A DNA stretch of 64,000 bases from Ilex aquifolium (lineage: Eukaryota > Streptophyta > Magnoliopsida > Aquifoliales > Aquifoliaceae), in contig OX637392.1 in NCBI GenBank assembly GCA_951799425.1, forward strand, positions 39,570,593-39,634,592, in the 5' to 3' direction. The notes beneath the pieces are model-generated. The model saw only the letters and a list, made by a program, of their open reading frames with translations. It searched no databases and was not told where the DNA came from. The translations under genes and the position numbers were made by a program. Of this stretch, positions 22,317 through 34,683 are shown one piece after another; positions within the stretch are counted from its first letter, which is position 1, and each line of letters starts with the position of its first letter.

Positions 22317-24664
22317 TGTGACACCCCAAAACCCGGGGGTCCGTTGATTTCCCATCAACCCGCGGAATACCCGTGGATACCGGATAACTCGATATCGCGC
22401 CGTTATGCCCCATTTACCGGGGTCCATAATTTAACAAAATTCGGGCAGAGTCTCCTTTGTACGGGGAACTCTATCCAAAACTCAACCTATGCAATATATT
22501 TTCACATGACCCATCCGAGGCCCAATATAAAGCAATGACCGCACCGGGTCCATTTATAAGTAAACATTGACCACACCGGGTCCATTTACCTCTACCTATG
22601 TCAAAACATGCAAGGTTGTTTTAACAATAATTCATATAAGTTCTATTACAATTATTTGCAAAAGATTACATGCCCAAGACATAAGTTTCACAAGTGTTTT
22701 ACATTAACACAAAATAAAGCCACATTCGGCTTTCTTCAAACATGAGGGTCCGAATTGGAGCCATCCACCGGTGTATTTCTCCCACCTGAAATGTGTTCCC
22801 GTATAGGGTGAGTCAACGCCCAGTAGAGTATATCCTACAAAGGCTACTCCCCACCTTAGATGCATATGAAATGTGTACATGCAACAAACAACATTTAACA
22901 ACCATTCCATACAAGAATATGCATTCAATGTTGGAATGCTACCATGCCATGCCATGAAATGAGGTGAGACTCACTCATGCATCTTAACCCAAGTCCTTAC
23001 CGACTCCTACAACACAATGCAATGTCAATGTGTAGTAACCCCATCAACTGATGGAAAATACATCCAATGACTGTTTGAATTGAAAACATGTATTTGCAAA
23101 ATCAAATCATTGTTGGATGTCACCCATTGAATGAGTGTTTATGTAATCAAAATCTTGTGTCTTGTTGGGCAACGGATTTTGGATTTTATACCGCCGGTTC
23201 CGTACACCATACTACACTTTTCCGGAATTTCACCACAGGGGAGTGTATAACCAAGTCGCCGGGTCTTGCACCCGAGGGGGGAATCTACCCCTTCTTGCTA
23301 TACCCGACACAAGTTTTTCTCTTTCTTTCATGCAACCATGTGACTCAGTCGGATTTTCAACCCAACTTTCCCGAGCCCACCCATCAATCACCAAGAATGG
23401 TGTTTGATTAACCATGCATACACACACCCACACTCGTGACTCATGCCCATGAATGTGATGTCAATTCTATGTCCATATTGCAATGCATATCTAATGAACA
23501 ATTTCCACATATTAATGTATACCATGACAATTTATGTCATATGTATATAATCACCATAATCCGTTACAAGTTCAGTATATTCAAGAGAATATATCAACAC
23601 TTCATCAACATGTTATCACATAATACATGCTAATATCACATTTCATTCACAAGGCACATACCCACATGATCCCAATCTCCAAGGGATTACATAAACACTT
23701 CCATATATCAAATCAAGCCAAGACTTAATATAGACATTTCAAATAATAAAATAAAAATCAGAATATATGATTTTTACATTTCCAATTATCGAAACATCCT
23801 AGAAATCACAAACTAGTAATTTCTAACTACCAATTCACACTAGAATTGATCCTACCCATTTCCATAACACCAACCATAACGGAAAAATGTTAGAAATGTC
23901 CAAAACAGCCCTCATAAACCCTATGGACACCTTAGGTTAGAAATAGACCCGAGTAGGAGGAAACCCTACCTCTTGGAGCGTAAAACAACCGGTAGAACCT
24001 CCAAGAACAAGATTTAAGCCCAAATCTTTGATTTTCCCAAAATTTCGTTTTTGGATCTTCGGTGAAATCAGCTCTTTTTGGTACGTACGCGTAGCCCTCG
24101 TCGAGGAGATGAACTTTGCCTCTTGAATCGACGGATTCCGACCGACGGAACTCCTAGAATCGGAACGGAAAGCTTGAAGAAATTTTGTTTTTTTCTCTTT
24201 GGTCTTGGACGGCAGCTTACAGCCAAGGGGGAGATATTTATTTCCCCAAAAAGCTGATTTTTGAGGATATTTATAGGCAAAAATGTGCGGTCCACATCGC
24301 ACCGCATATTTTCGACTTTCGGGTCCGTTTTTCGTCCCGAAACGATTCATTATACCTCGGATTAAATTCAAATTGATTTTATTTGAAATTTAACTTAATT
24401 TTAGGTAAATTATATAAAATCCATTATTGGGGACCTTTAAAATGTCATTCGCCACGCAGTCGCCTCGAACGACGTGCAAAAATTCGACTATCTTGGAATT
24501 CGACGAAATTTGACAGGGTGACTAGATTTCGCGATACAAATCCAACGACGAACTCCGTTTCCTCATCTGAGGTCTGGAGCATGATTATTTCAAATAAACA
24601 TTAGGATGGCAAATGACCATTTTGCCCTTATTCACAAAAAATTAAATTTTACCCGGGTTTCACA
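22317..24664 (-). repeat. 3' LTR of the full-length chromovirus
   Basis: Plus-strand TGTGACACCCC to GGGTTTCACA. Contains two copies of CACCGGGTCCATTT (22539-22588), blocks shared with the solo LTRs, and a Tekay-type AT-rich 3' region. ORFs inside it (for example 23088-23411 and 23937-24371) recur in the other LTR only because the LTRs are copies. Confidence 0.97.
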
Positions 24665-24680
24665 TTCTTCCCCCCTTAAA
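24665..24680 (-). other. Polypurine tract
   Basis: Minus-strand AAGGGGGGAAGAA directly adjoining the 3' LTR. Confidence 0.9.
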
Positions 24681-24759
24681 AGAATTTCGTCCCTGAAATT
24701 CACACGTACACATACATGCAAGCCCATGCATATGCTACAGTCATGTAATAATAAATGAC

Positions 24760-27700
24760 TATAAAAATGTACCTCTATCCTCAAACAAGAAAGGATAATT
24801 AGCACGTACGGTGTCCTCGCGCTCCCATGTCGCCTCTTCTACTCCCCGGTGCTGCCACAGCACCTTCACTAGCCTCACGGTCTTACCTCGCAAAACCTGA
24901 TCTCAGCTATCCATAATACGCACCGGTCCCTCCTCGAAGGTCCCATCCGCATCAACAACAAGCTCGCCCCAATCCACTACATGAGTTGGATCTGGGGTGT
25001 ATTTCCGGAGCATAGAGACATGGAACAACGCGTGAACACTCGATAAATTTGGGGGTAACGCCAACCGGTAAGCGACTGTACCAACCCTCTCAAGTATCTC
25101 AAAGGGCCCGATATACCTCGGTGACAGCTTTCCTCGCTTGCCGAACCTAACCACTCCTCTCGTAGGCATCACCTTCAAGAAGACATGATCTCGCACCTCA
25201 AACTCTAGAGGTCGCCGCCGTCTATCGGCGTAGCTCTTCTGCCGGCTCTGAGCCGTGAGAAGACGCTTCCGTATCAAGCCCACTTTCTCTGAGGTGTCTC
25301 TAACCAAGTCCGAACCCGTAGAAGGTCTCTCTCCAACCTCTGTCCAACAAACCGGAGATCGACATGGCCTCCCATATAGTGCCTCATTGGGTGCCATCTG
25401 TATGCTTGCCTGATAACTATTGTTATAGGCGAACTCCACCAAGGGTAAATGATCTTCCCAGCTACCCTTGAGATTTAGGACACATGCCCGTAGCATGTCC
25501 TCTAATGTCTGAATGGTCCTCTCAGACTGACCGTCCGTCTGGGGATGAAAAGCAGTGCTCATCATCAGCTGTATCCCCATGGCTCGTTGGAAACTCTCCC
25601 AAAAATGAGCCGTAAACTTGGGATCCCGATCCGATACTATAGATACGGGCACCCCATGCAACCGGACAATCTCCCGTATATATAACTTGCAGAATTCCTC
25701 CAGTGTGAAGGTCATCCGCACCGCCACAAAGTGTGCCGACTTAGTAAGCCGGTCCACTACCACCCATACCGCATTATGTCCCCGCGATGTCCGTGGCAAG
25801 TGGGTTACAAAATCCATCGTGACATGTTCCCACTTCCACTCAGCTATCTCCAATGGCTGGAGTAACCCTGCTGGTCTCTGGTGTTCAGCCTTCACTTGCT
25901 GACACGTGAGACATCTACGAACAAAATCGCCAACCTGCCGCTTCATCCCATTCCAATGATACTGGCGACGAAGATCATGATACATCTTCGTGCCCCCTGG
26001 ATGAACCGCAAAACGGGAGCAATGAAACTCCCTAACGATCTCCTCTCTCAGATCCGCCAACTGAGGAAGCACAACCCTTCCTCGATACCGAAGACTGCCA
26101 TCCGAGTGAATGGCCCAGCCCTCGTCACCTGTACCTGCCTGTACACGATCCCGAATGGACAATAGCTCTGTGTCCTGACTCTGGGACTCAATCACCCTAC
26201 TCAGTAGAGAAGGCGTAGCCACCAAACTCCCCAAAGTACCCTGAGCCTGACCCATATAGCGTAGCCCGAACTGTCCCACAGTCTCGAGCATCCGCCACTC
26301 CCGGGAAGCCACACTAGCCAAGACTCCCCGTGACTTCCGGCTGAGTGCATCAGCCACCACATTTGCCTTACCGGGGTGGTAATGCAAAGTGAAGTCATAA
26401 TCTTCCAGGGACTCCATCCACCTGCGTTGCCTCATGTTGAGGTCCCGCTGTGTAAAGATGTACTTCAGACTTTTGTGGTCTGAAAACACCTCAAACTGCT
26501 CACCGTATAGATAGTGGTGCCAAGCCTTCAAGGCAAAGACAATGGCCGCCAACTCCATGTCATGTGTGGGGTAATTCTGCTCGTGGTTCTTTAACTGCTG
26601 AGAACCATAAGCTACCACCCTCCCGGACTGCATCAAAACGCATCCAAGTCCGTCCTTAGAGGCATCACAATACACTGTGTACCTCTGTCCCCTTTCTGGG
26701 ACAATCAAAATAGGAGCTGAAGTAAGCCTCCTCTTTAACTCCTGGAATGCCTTCTCGTAAGCATCATTCCACTCGAACTTGACCTCTTTCCGAGTCAACC
26801 TGGTCATAGGTGTAGCTAGTCGGGAGAAGTCCTCAATAAACCGCCGGTAATACCCTGCCAATCCCAAGAAACTACGTATCTCGAAGACTGACTTCGGCCT
26901 TTCCCAATTCATGACTGCCTCAACCTTCTCTGGGTCTACAGATACACCCGAAGCTGACACCACATGTCCCAAAAACTTCACCCCAGTCAGCCAAAATTCA
27001 CACTTGCTGAACTTGGCGTACAACTGATGGTCTCTCAAGGCCTGGAGAACAATCCTCAAGTGACCCTCATGCTCCTCCTCAGACTTGGAGTAGATCAAGA
27101 TGTCGTCAACAAAGACTACAACAAATTGATCAAGGTAGGGTTGAAACACCCTATGCATGAGATCCATGAATGCCGCCGGGGCATTCGTCAATCCGAATGG
27201 CATCACTGTGAACTCGAAATGCCCATACCGCGTCCGAAACGCCGTTTTAGGGATATCTGTCTCCCTAACCCTCAACTGATGGTAACCGGTGCAGAGATCT
27301 ATCTTGGAGTAGACCCGCGCCCCTCTCAACTGATCAAACAAGTCATCAATCCTCGGCAAAGGGTACCTATTCTTGATAGTAACCCTATTCAACTGCCGGT
27401 AATCTATGCATAGTCGAAGGGTTTTGTCCTTCTTCTTCGCAAATAACACCGGAGCGCCCCAAGGTGAGGTACTCGGTCTAATGAACCCCCTGTCCAACAA
27501 TTACTGCAATTGGACCTTGAGTTCTTGCAACTCAGCAGGCGCCATCCTATGTGGAGTCATAGAGATGGGCGATGTATCGGGATGCAACTCTATAATGAAG
27601 TCTACATCCCTATGTGGAGGTAATCCCGGTAGTTCATCCGGAAAAACATCCTCATAATCACACACAACCCGAGGTAGACCCAACTCCTGTCTCGCCTCGT

Positions 27701-27860
27701 CCTCTAGGGTAAGGCTTGCTAGCCAACCCATCAACTGCCCGTGCCATCTAGAGTCGTACACGGCTTGGGGAAAAGCATCGTGCTTATCCCCCTAAAACAT
27801 GAAACAAACCCCATCTGGTGTGTAAGCAGTGACCCGCTTCCGATCACAATCAATGACGAC
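24760..27860 (-). pseudogene. Pol of the full-length chromovirus: RT, RNase H, integrase, chromodomain
   Basis: The longest open piece is 865 codons (27500-24903). [34 protein letters not shown], catalytic FVDDILIYS. RNase [58 protein letters not shown]. Integrase: zinc finger H...H...CLTCQQ, then Asp in [11 protein letters not shown], Asp in VSDRDPKF and Glu in [13 protein letters not shown]. All catalytic residues are present. Stops at 27501-27503 and 27792-27794 break the region ahead of RT, and a TGA at 24903-24905 cuts off a chromodomain-like tail (VKVLWQHRGVEEATWERED) that reads on to 24760. It would otherwise be one polyprotein with gag. Confidence 0.95.
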
Positions 27861-28529
27861 TCAGTGTGCCTTCAACCAATCCATACCAAGGATAACATCG
27901 AACTCCGACATGTCCATGACCCTAAGGTCCACAGTGAGTAGAATCCATGAGATCTCTAACTCACAACCCCGACATATCTGATCAACGCTCACCCTAACTC
28001 CTAGGGGAGAACTCACATGCAATGGCTCTTCCAAGGTTTCAACCTCTAAGCCCAAGTCTTTCACACAAGATGCAGCAATAAAAGAATGAGATGCACCAAA
28101 ATCAAATAGTACTCTAGCCCATAAGCGAGAGAGCAGAAATGTACCATGTATCACCGACTGGTCTGCCGGCTCAGTCTGAGGTATCATGGCGTAGACACGC
28201 CCCTGGGTCCCTGAAGTCCCGGCCTGTGAGCTCTGGCCTAGACCTCTACCCATGCCCTGGCCCGATTGTGGAATCCCTGCACGCGAAGTAGTAGGGGCCT
28301 GAGTAGCACCCTGGAACTGGTACTGGTTCCCCTGGCCCATAGTGGAGTAGGAAGGAGTATAGTGAGTCTGTATGTGCCCCATCGAAGACTGGGGCTGAGA
28401 TGCCCCATAGCTTTGAGATCCTTGCCTCTGAGGGCAATCCCGCTTCATATGCCCCGGTTGGTGGCAATGATAGCAAGTCCTTTGGCCTGCCTGGTTGGGA
28501 GGCCTCTGATTTCTCCCGCCTTGGAAGTA
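27861..28529 (-). pseudogene. Zinc knuckle and protease segment of the chromovirus
   Basis: CYHCHQPGHMKRDC is a full CCHC knuckle at about 28435-28476. A Gln/Ser/Gly-rich linker follows, then the aspartic protease (VLFDFGASHSFI, with the catalytic Asp kept but the usual Ser/Thr replaced by Phe) and ILGMDWL. It is bounded by a TAA at 28530-28532 and a TGA at 27861-27863; the latter sits where the family has Trp. The protease would cleave the Gag-Pol polyprotein. Confidence 0.9.
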
Positions 28530-29414
28530 TTAACCTTGGCCTTGGCCTTGATAGCCGCGGCCCTGCCCTTGATACCCCTGCGGAGCAGAAGTCCTTTGCT
28601 TCTTCCCCGCACCAGAAAAAGAGGATTGACCCTCCTTCTTCCTGTCTTTAACACCCGCCTCCCGGATGTTTCGTGCATCATCCACCTCTCTCTCAATGAC
28701 CATAGTTGTCTGGACCATCAAGTCCAAGTCTTGCAGGAGAAGACCCACAATTTTGCCCCGGATGGACAACTTCAGACCATCCTCAAACTTCCTCACTTTG
28801 GCCATGTCTGTGGCCACATAATCATCAGTGAAACGGGCTAATTCTGAGAACTTAGCCACGTATTCAAGCACCGTCATAGTCTCCTGCCTCAATTCTAAGA
28901 ACTCCTTGGCCTTTGCATGTCGAGCGGCCATTGGGAAGTACTTACCCATAAAGAGTTCCTTGAACTCTGCCCAAGTCATTGCCTCCAAGTTCTTGGAGTC
29001 TCTAACCCAATCCCACCATACTTGGGATTCTCCCTCCAGCTGGAATGTAGCTAGTGTGATCTTAGTGGCATCGGAGGTGATCTCCATAGCCCTTAAGATC
29101 TTCTCCACTTGCCGAATCCAACGGTCGGCTACCATTGGATCCGTCCCTCCCAGAAAAACCGGAGGATTATAGGCTTTGAAACTCTGGAGGTTACTCGAGC
29201 CTCCTTGACTCCCACTTGCACAAGCTTGTGCAATGGTAGCTGTTGTAGCACTAGCCTGTGCAATAGTAGCAGCTGTAGCACTAGCCTGTGCTATAGAAGC
29301 AGCCGCAGTACCAATAGCCTCCATAAAGGCTTGTTGGTCAAAGGCCGATGGTGGTGGTTGGTTGTTTCGTCCACCGCCTCGGCCGCGTCCTCTTCCTCTT
29401 CCTCTATTTTCCAT
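28530..29414 (-). pseudogene. Gag of the full-length chromovirus
   Basis: ATG at 29414 (MENRGRGRGRGRGGG), 343 bp after the PBS. An Arg/Gly-rich start, a short Ala/Thr repeat (ATAATIAQASA, imperfect x3), then the retrotransposon gag domain (NPPVFLGGTDPMVADRWI, LEGESQVWWDWV, AEFKELFMGKYFP, LRQETMTVLEYVAKFSELAR). A basic YQGQGRG tail ends at a TAA (28530-28532) short of the zinc knuckle. The capsid domain is complete. Confidence 0.93.
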
Positions 29415-29757
29415 CTACACACACATTACATAGCAATAGACTAACAATTTAGTACCCCAAAGTTAGGGATCAAACACAAATATTGAGAATTCTCTCATTG
29501 TCTCCCCTAGTAGAACATGTGTCACATACTAGTAGACGTTTAACCCTTGAACTATCTCGTTCATCCCTTTTTCCGAACCCAAGGTTATGTTTTCTAACCC
29601 TAGTGTTCCTCATTTCCATATACATTCTACCATGTATATAATTCACATAACAAGTAACACATAACATGTAGCAAGTAGAGCACATAACATGAAATGCGTA
29701 TGGAATGCAATGGTTTAGACCCATGCCCCTCAAGCCTTAGGTAAATCGTATACCTAA
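29415..29757 (-). other. Leader between PBS and gag
   Basis: About 340 bp of 5' untranslated leader; no ORF supported. Genomic-RNA packaging signals would be expected here (inference). Confidence 0.6.
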
Positions 29758-29769
29758 GCTCTGATACCA
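29758..29769 (-). other. Primer-binding site (tRNA-iMet), chromovirus
   Basis: Minus-strand TGGTATCAGAGC, an exact match to the plant initiator-Met PBS, three bases from the LTR. Confidence 0.97.
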
Positions 29770-29772
29770 AGC

Positions 29773-32120
29773 TGTGACACCCCAAAACCCGGGGGTCCGT
29801 TGATTTCCCATCAACCCGCGGAATACCCGTGGATACCGGATAACTCGGTATCGCGCCGTTATGCCCCATTTACCGGGGTCCATAATTTAACAAAATTCGG
29901 GCAGAGTCTCCTTTGTACGGAGAACTCTATCCAAAACTCAACCTATGCAATATATTTTCACATGACCCATCCGAGGCCCAATATAAAGCAATGACTGCAC
30001 CGGGTCCATTTATAAGTAAACATTGACCACACAGGGTCCATTTATCTCTACCTATGTCAAAACATGCAAGGTTGTTTTAACAATAATTCATATAAGTTCT
30101 ATTACAATTATTTGCAAAAGATTACATGCCCAAGACATAAGTTTCACAAGTGTTTTACATTAACACAAAATAAAGCCACATTCGGCTTTCTTCAAACATG
30201 AGGGTCCGAATTGGAGCCATCCACCGGTGTATTTCTCCCACCTGAAATGTGTTCCCGTATAGGGTGAGTCAACGCCCAGTAGAGTATATCCTACAAAGGC
30301 TACTCCCCACCTTAGATGCATATGAAATGTGTACATGCAACAAACAACATTTAACAACCATTCCATACAAGAATATGCATTCAATGTTGGAATGCTACCA
30401 TGCCATGCCATGAAATGAGGTGAGACTCACTCATGCATCTTAACCCAAGTCCTTACCGACTCCTACAACACAATGCAATGCCAATGTGTAGTAACCCCAT
30501 CAACTGATGAAAAATACATCCAATGACTGTTTGAATTGAAAACATGTATTTGCAAAATCAAATCATTGTTGGATGTCACCCATTGAATGAGTGTTTATGT
30601 AATCAAAATCTTGTGTCTTGTTGGGCAACGGATTTTGGATTTTATACCGCCGGTTCCGTACACCATACTACACTTTTCCGGAATTTCACCACAGGGGAGT
30701 GTATAACCAAGTCGCCGGGTCTTGCACCCGAGGGGGGAATCTACCCCTTCTTGCTATACCCGACACAAGTTTTTCTCTTTCTTTCATGCAACCATGTGAC
30801 TCAGTCGGATTTTCAACCCAACTTTCCCGAGCCCACCCATCAATCACCAAGAATGGTGTTTGATTAACCATGCATACACACACCCACACTCGTGACTCAT
30901 GCCCATGAATGTGATGTCAATTCTATGTCCATATTGCAATGCATGCCTAATGAACAATTTCCACATATTAATGTATACCATGACAATTTATGTCATATGT
31001 ATATAATCACCATAATCCGTTACAAGTTCAGTATATTCAAGAGAATATATCAACACTTCATCAACATGTTATCACATAATACATACTAATATCACATTTC
31101 ATTCACAAGGCACATACCCACATGATCCCAATCTCCAAGGGATTACATAAACACTTCCATATATCAAATCAAGCCAAGACTTAATATAGACATTTCAAAT
31201 AATAAAATAAAAATCAGAATATATGATTTTTACATTTCCAATTATCGAAACATCCTAGAAATCACAAACTACCAATTTCTAACTACCAATTCACACTAGA
31301 ATTGATCCTACCCATTTCCATAACACCAACCATAACGGAAAAATGTTAGAAATGTCCAAAAAAGCCCTCATAAACCCTATGGACACCTTAGGTTAGAAAT
31401 AGACCCGAGTAGGAGGAAACCCTACCTCTTGGAGCGTAAAACAACCGGTAGAACCTCCAAGAACAAGATTTAAGCCCAAATCTTTGATTTTTCCAAAATT
31501 CCGTCTTTGGATCTTCGGTGAAATCAGCTCTTTTTGGTACGTACGCGTAGCCCTCGTCGAGGAGATGAACTTTGCCTCTTGAATCGACGGATTCCGACCG
31601 ACGGAACTCCCAGAATCGGAGCGGAAAGCTTGAAGAAATTTTGTTTTTTTCTCTTTGGTCTTGGACGGCAGCTTACAGCCAAGGGGGAGATATTTATTTC
31701 CCCAAAAAGCTGATTTTTGAGGATATTTATAGGCAAAAATGTGCGGTCCACATCGCACCGCATATTTTCGACTTTCGGGTCCGTTTTTCGTCCCGAAACG
31801 ATTCATTATACCTCGGATTAAATTCAAATTGATTTTATTTGAAATTTAACTTAATTTTAGGTAAATTATATAAAATCTATTATTGGGGACCTTTAAAATG
31901 TCATTCGCCACGCAGTCCCCTCGAACGACGTGCAAAAATTCGACTATCTTGGAATTCGACGAAATTTGACAAGGTGACTAGATTTCGCGATACAAATCCA
32001 ACGGCGAACTCCGTTTCCTCATCTGAGGTCTGGAGCATGATTATTTCAAATAAACATTAGGATGGCAAATGACCATTTTGCCCTTATTCACAAAAAATTA
32101 AATTTTACCCGGGTTTCACA
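29773..32120 (-). repeat. 5' LTR of the full-length chromovirus
   Basis: Same length and ends as the 3' copy. On the minus strand it begins TGTGAAACCCGGG and ends GGGGTGTCACA. Confidence 0.97.
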
Positions 32121-32125
32121 AACAC

Positions 32126-32532
32126 TCTCTCTCTCACTCACTGTCTCCCTCTCTCTCTGTTTTTCTATCTCTTTCCCCATCGTTGCCTCTTCGTTTTCAG
32201 TCGACACACACACACACACATAGACTCTCTCTCTCTCTCTCTGCCTCTCCCTGCTAGTCGAAGCTACAAGCCACCAGCCTCTTATTCTCCCATAACCTCT
32301 CTCTCCTTCTGACACACTCTCTCTTTCTCTCTCTGTCCTTCACCCACACCTGAAATCACTCTGCATCTCTGCCGAAATCAACCATGCACGCCTCTCCATC
32401 TCAGCCCTAAATCTCTAATCTCACGCCCTAAGCTGTGGATAGCTAGCTAACAACTAGTGAACTCTCACCAAATCCTCCAGCGACCATCGATCAGCGAACC
32501 TCCAGCCCTACCAGTCCCCATATGCCATCAAG
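32126..32532 (+). pseudogene. CT-rich 5'-UTR-like segment with a short first exon
   Basis: Dense CT and CA microsatellites, then C-rich leader-like sequence ending in ATGCCATCAAG followed by GTATGT, a good donor site at 32533. It looks like the 5' leader and first exon of a plant gene, either captured by the CACTA or its own. Which gene is unknown, since four codons are not enough. Confidence 0.45.
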
Positions 32533-33644
32533 GTATGTCTATTCTATCTCTCTCTTCCCCTCTCTCTACATTTCCCACAAAAATTTTGTTATTTTAGGCA
32601 TTGTATATACTGTGTAAACTGGTGGCTTTTATAGATTTTGAATTTATGCTTTCAAACTATTTTTTGTTTTGGCTCAATGGAAAAAACATAAAAATTGATC
32701 TTTTGATTTTGTTCTCAACAACGTGCCAGCCCATATGATAGAATGTCAAGTTCATGGTCTAAGACTTTATAAGTGGTGAAATTGTTAGATCTATTATATA
32801 ATGGGTTCCTAATTCTTTAATGATTTGTTTGATTCAATTGAACCCTGGGCAGTTGAGTGGCTTACAATGCTTTACCCTGAAATAGTCAATATTGAGTGAA
32901 CAATATAATAAGCATGTGTTCTTCTATTAAGAGGGAGGTATAACATGGAAGATTCATATTGAATGTGTTTTAGGCTTTGGTGGATGGACTGCATTCCAAA
33001 CATACCTTATCGGTGCATGAGTGAAGGACTTTAAAGTGCCTGGGATATTTGAAGTGAATGGATTTAGTATTTCCAAATCCCCAATTTGCAAAACCTATTG
33101 TTGGACAAATTCTCTTATATAAGTAGTTAATGATCATGATTGTTCGTATAGTGCCATACAATTTACATTGTTGCATCAATGGAAAACATTTGTTGCGGGT
33201 TCTTCAAAGACAGGTATGTTCTAGAACCAGACTGCATCTTTGGTGTATGTATAGGCTGTATAGCCCTCCTTGGCAGCGCATTTTAATGTATGACAGATTT
33301 TACAACTAATGATCTCTCTCCTCCACCACCAAACAAAACCCTACTGGCCTGTGTATCCTTTTTCTCATGCTTGGTGTTTGATTGATATTGATGACCACTA
33401 AATCTATTGTGAGATTCTTAGTATTTTATTTACTACTCTAATACCTCAAACATTGAATCATATTGTTTGAGCTGGCATATTTACCAGATTTGGATACATG
33501 TAAACATAAATCGTGTACTACATTAATGAATCCTAACTTTTGGATATTTGACTGTTGTATCTTACCTATACTTGGATACATTTTCTACGCATCCATGTTT
33601 CACCTTCTTTGTATCTTTAAATGAAAAATAAAGGTGTCTGTCAG
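32533..33644. other. Intron-like sequence, no gene recognised
   Basis: T-rich, intron-like base composition, between a donor-like GTATGT and the first armadillo exon. I could not assign any exon in it. Confidence 0.4.
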
Positions 33645-33965
33645 GTTGGTGTGATTGGGAATTTGGTCCATTCATCCCCAAACATTAAGAAAAAAGTTCT
33701 TGTTGCTGGAGCTTTACAACCTGTCATTGGCTCTTTCTCATTTTTGTTTTCAGAGTTTTGGTTGTCCTAGTTTGCTGCACGTTGTCAATGAATTTCTTGC
33801 TGCAGAATTTAAATTTGTGTGAGTCATTGTCGTGTGCCAGCTGTGGAGATTTTTTTGTTCTTATTTTTGATCTTGTTGAGTTTATTACAGTTACTGCTGT
33901 TCAGAGTGTCAAAGGGAAGCTACTCTGCTTCTTGGGCAATTTGCTGCCACAGATCAGATTGCAAG
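33645..33965 (+). pseudogene. ARIA: ARIA-like armadillo-repeat gene fragment (two exons)
   Basis: Exon 1 (33645 to about 33730), after an acceptor CTGTCAG, reads VGVIGNLVHSSPNIKKKVLV then AGALQPVIG. Exon 2 (33891-33965), after ATTACAG, reads CCSECQREATLLLGQFAATD and ends at AAG|GTTAAT. This matches one armadillo repeat of the plant family of ABF2-interacting ARM/BTB proteins (ARIA, ABAP1), recalled from memory. A one-base loss just before the exon 2 end shifts frame. Only about 55 of roughly 700 residues are present and intron 1 is kept, so it is a genomic-DNA capture, not a retrocopy. Plus strand, same as the MDAR fragment. Confidence 0.8.
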
Positions 33966-34039
33966 GTTAATAGAGATATATGAGGAGTATGCTGGTTATA
34001 GATCTAACAGTTTGTATGATTTATACAAAATGGCTAGCT

Positions 34040-34104
34040 GCAAATTTGAACCCACAACCTCATGGTTGTTAGCCCAACACTTCTACCTCTGCACTAGGCA
34101 GTAG
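34040..34104 (-). repeat. tRNA-derived SINE-like fragment
   Basis: Minus strand: TAGTGCAGAGGTAGAAG (A-box-like), then about 30 bp on GTTGTGGGTTCAAATTTG (B-box GGTTCAAAT). Spacing is as in tRNA-related SINE heads. No tRNA can be folded with certainty and no tail was identified. Confidence 0.4.
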
Positions 34105-34683
34105 ATAGGTTCTATAACACATGTATTAAAGCTTTCCAACATTAATTCAAACAATGGATTATGGTCTCTGTTTACCATGCTCTTATTTTGTGATTCTAAC
34201 CCTGCTTATTTGATGACCATCGTATTCTAATTCATTAATACAAAATGTTGTTCTGCATTTACTCCCACTCTGATTTTGACCATCAAAATACTTGAAGCTA
34301 GTTATCAGCAAGACAATGGCATCATGCCATGTCTTATCATTGTATGCCTAGTCTTTTAAAGCTGGGTCAGACAAACTTGTACTGTAAATCTCTACTTAAT
34401 TAAGGGGAGAAAAAAGAAATAAGCATGACAAGGAAATCTTGAATCCTATTCAGACCTGGTTTTTACTTTTGCCCTAGTCCACTTTGAAAATCCCTAGCAG
34501 CCTTAAGCAAAGCATAATGGTATGGTTACTTGCAAGAAAAATACTATGCAAAGCATTGCATCCACCTAGATGATTTTCGTATACGTTCCATACTGAGGTA
34601 TATTAACTAGGTTTCAAGCTTAGGGTGATCTAGTCTAGGACATCTATAAGTTTGAACTTATATAGTTTGTTTGGAAAAAATAG

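Larger units (their letters stand above)
22317..32120 (-). mobile_element. Full-length Tekay-like chromovirus, 9804 bp, young
   Basis: Both LTRs are 2348 bp, TSD AACAC (22312-22316 and 32121-32125), a perfect iMet PBS, a PPT, and gag-protease-RT-RNase H-integrase-chromodomain order on the minus strand. Counting by eye, the LTRs differ at 22 of 2348 sites, 18 of them transitions. Despite this youth, gag-pol has five in-frame stops (24903, 27501, 27792, 27861, 28530). It lies inside the 18.4-kb CACTA element. Confidence 0.97.

Noticed and set aside
23088..24371. ORFs in both strands of the chromovirus LTR, conserved in the second LTR at 30544-31827
   Set aside because: Conservation only reflects LTR duplication; they overlap on opposite strands and have no family motif. 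A near match at 58680-59045 is shifted in frame.
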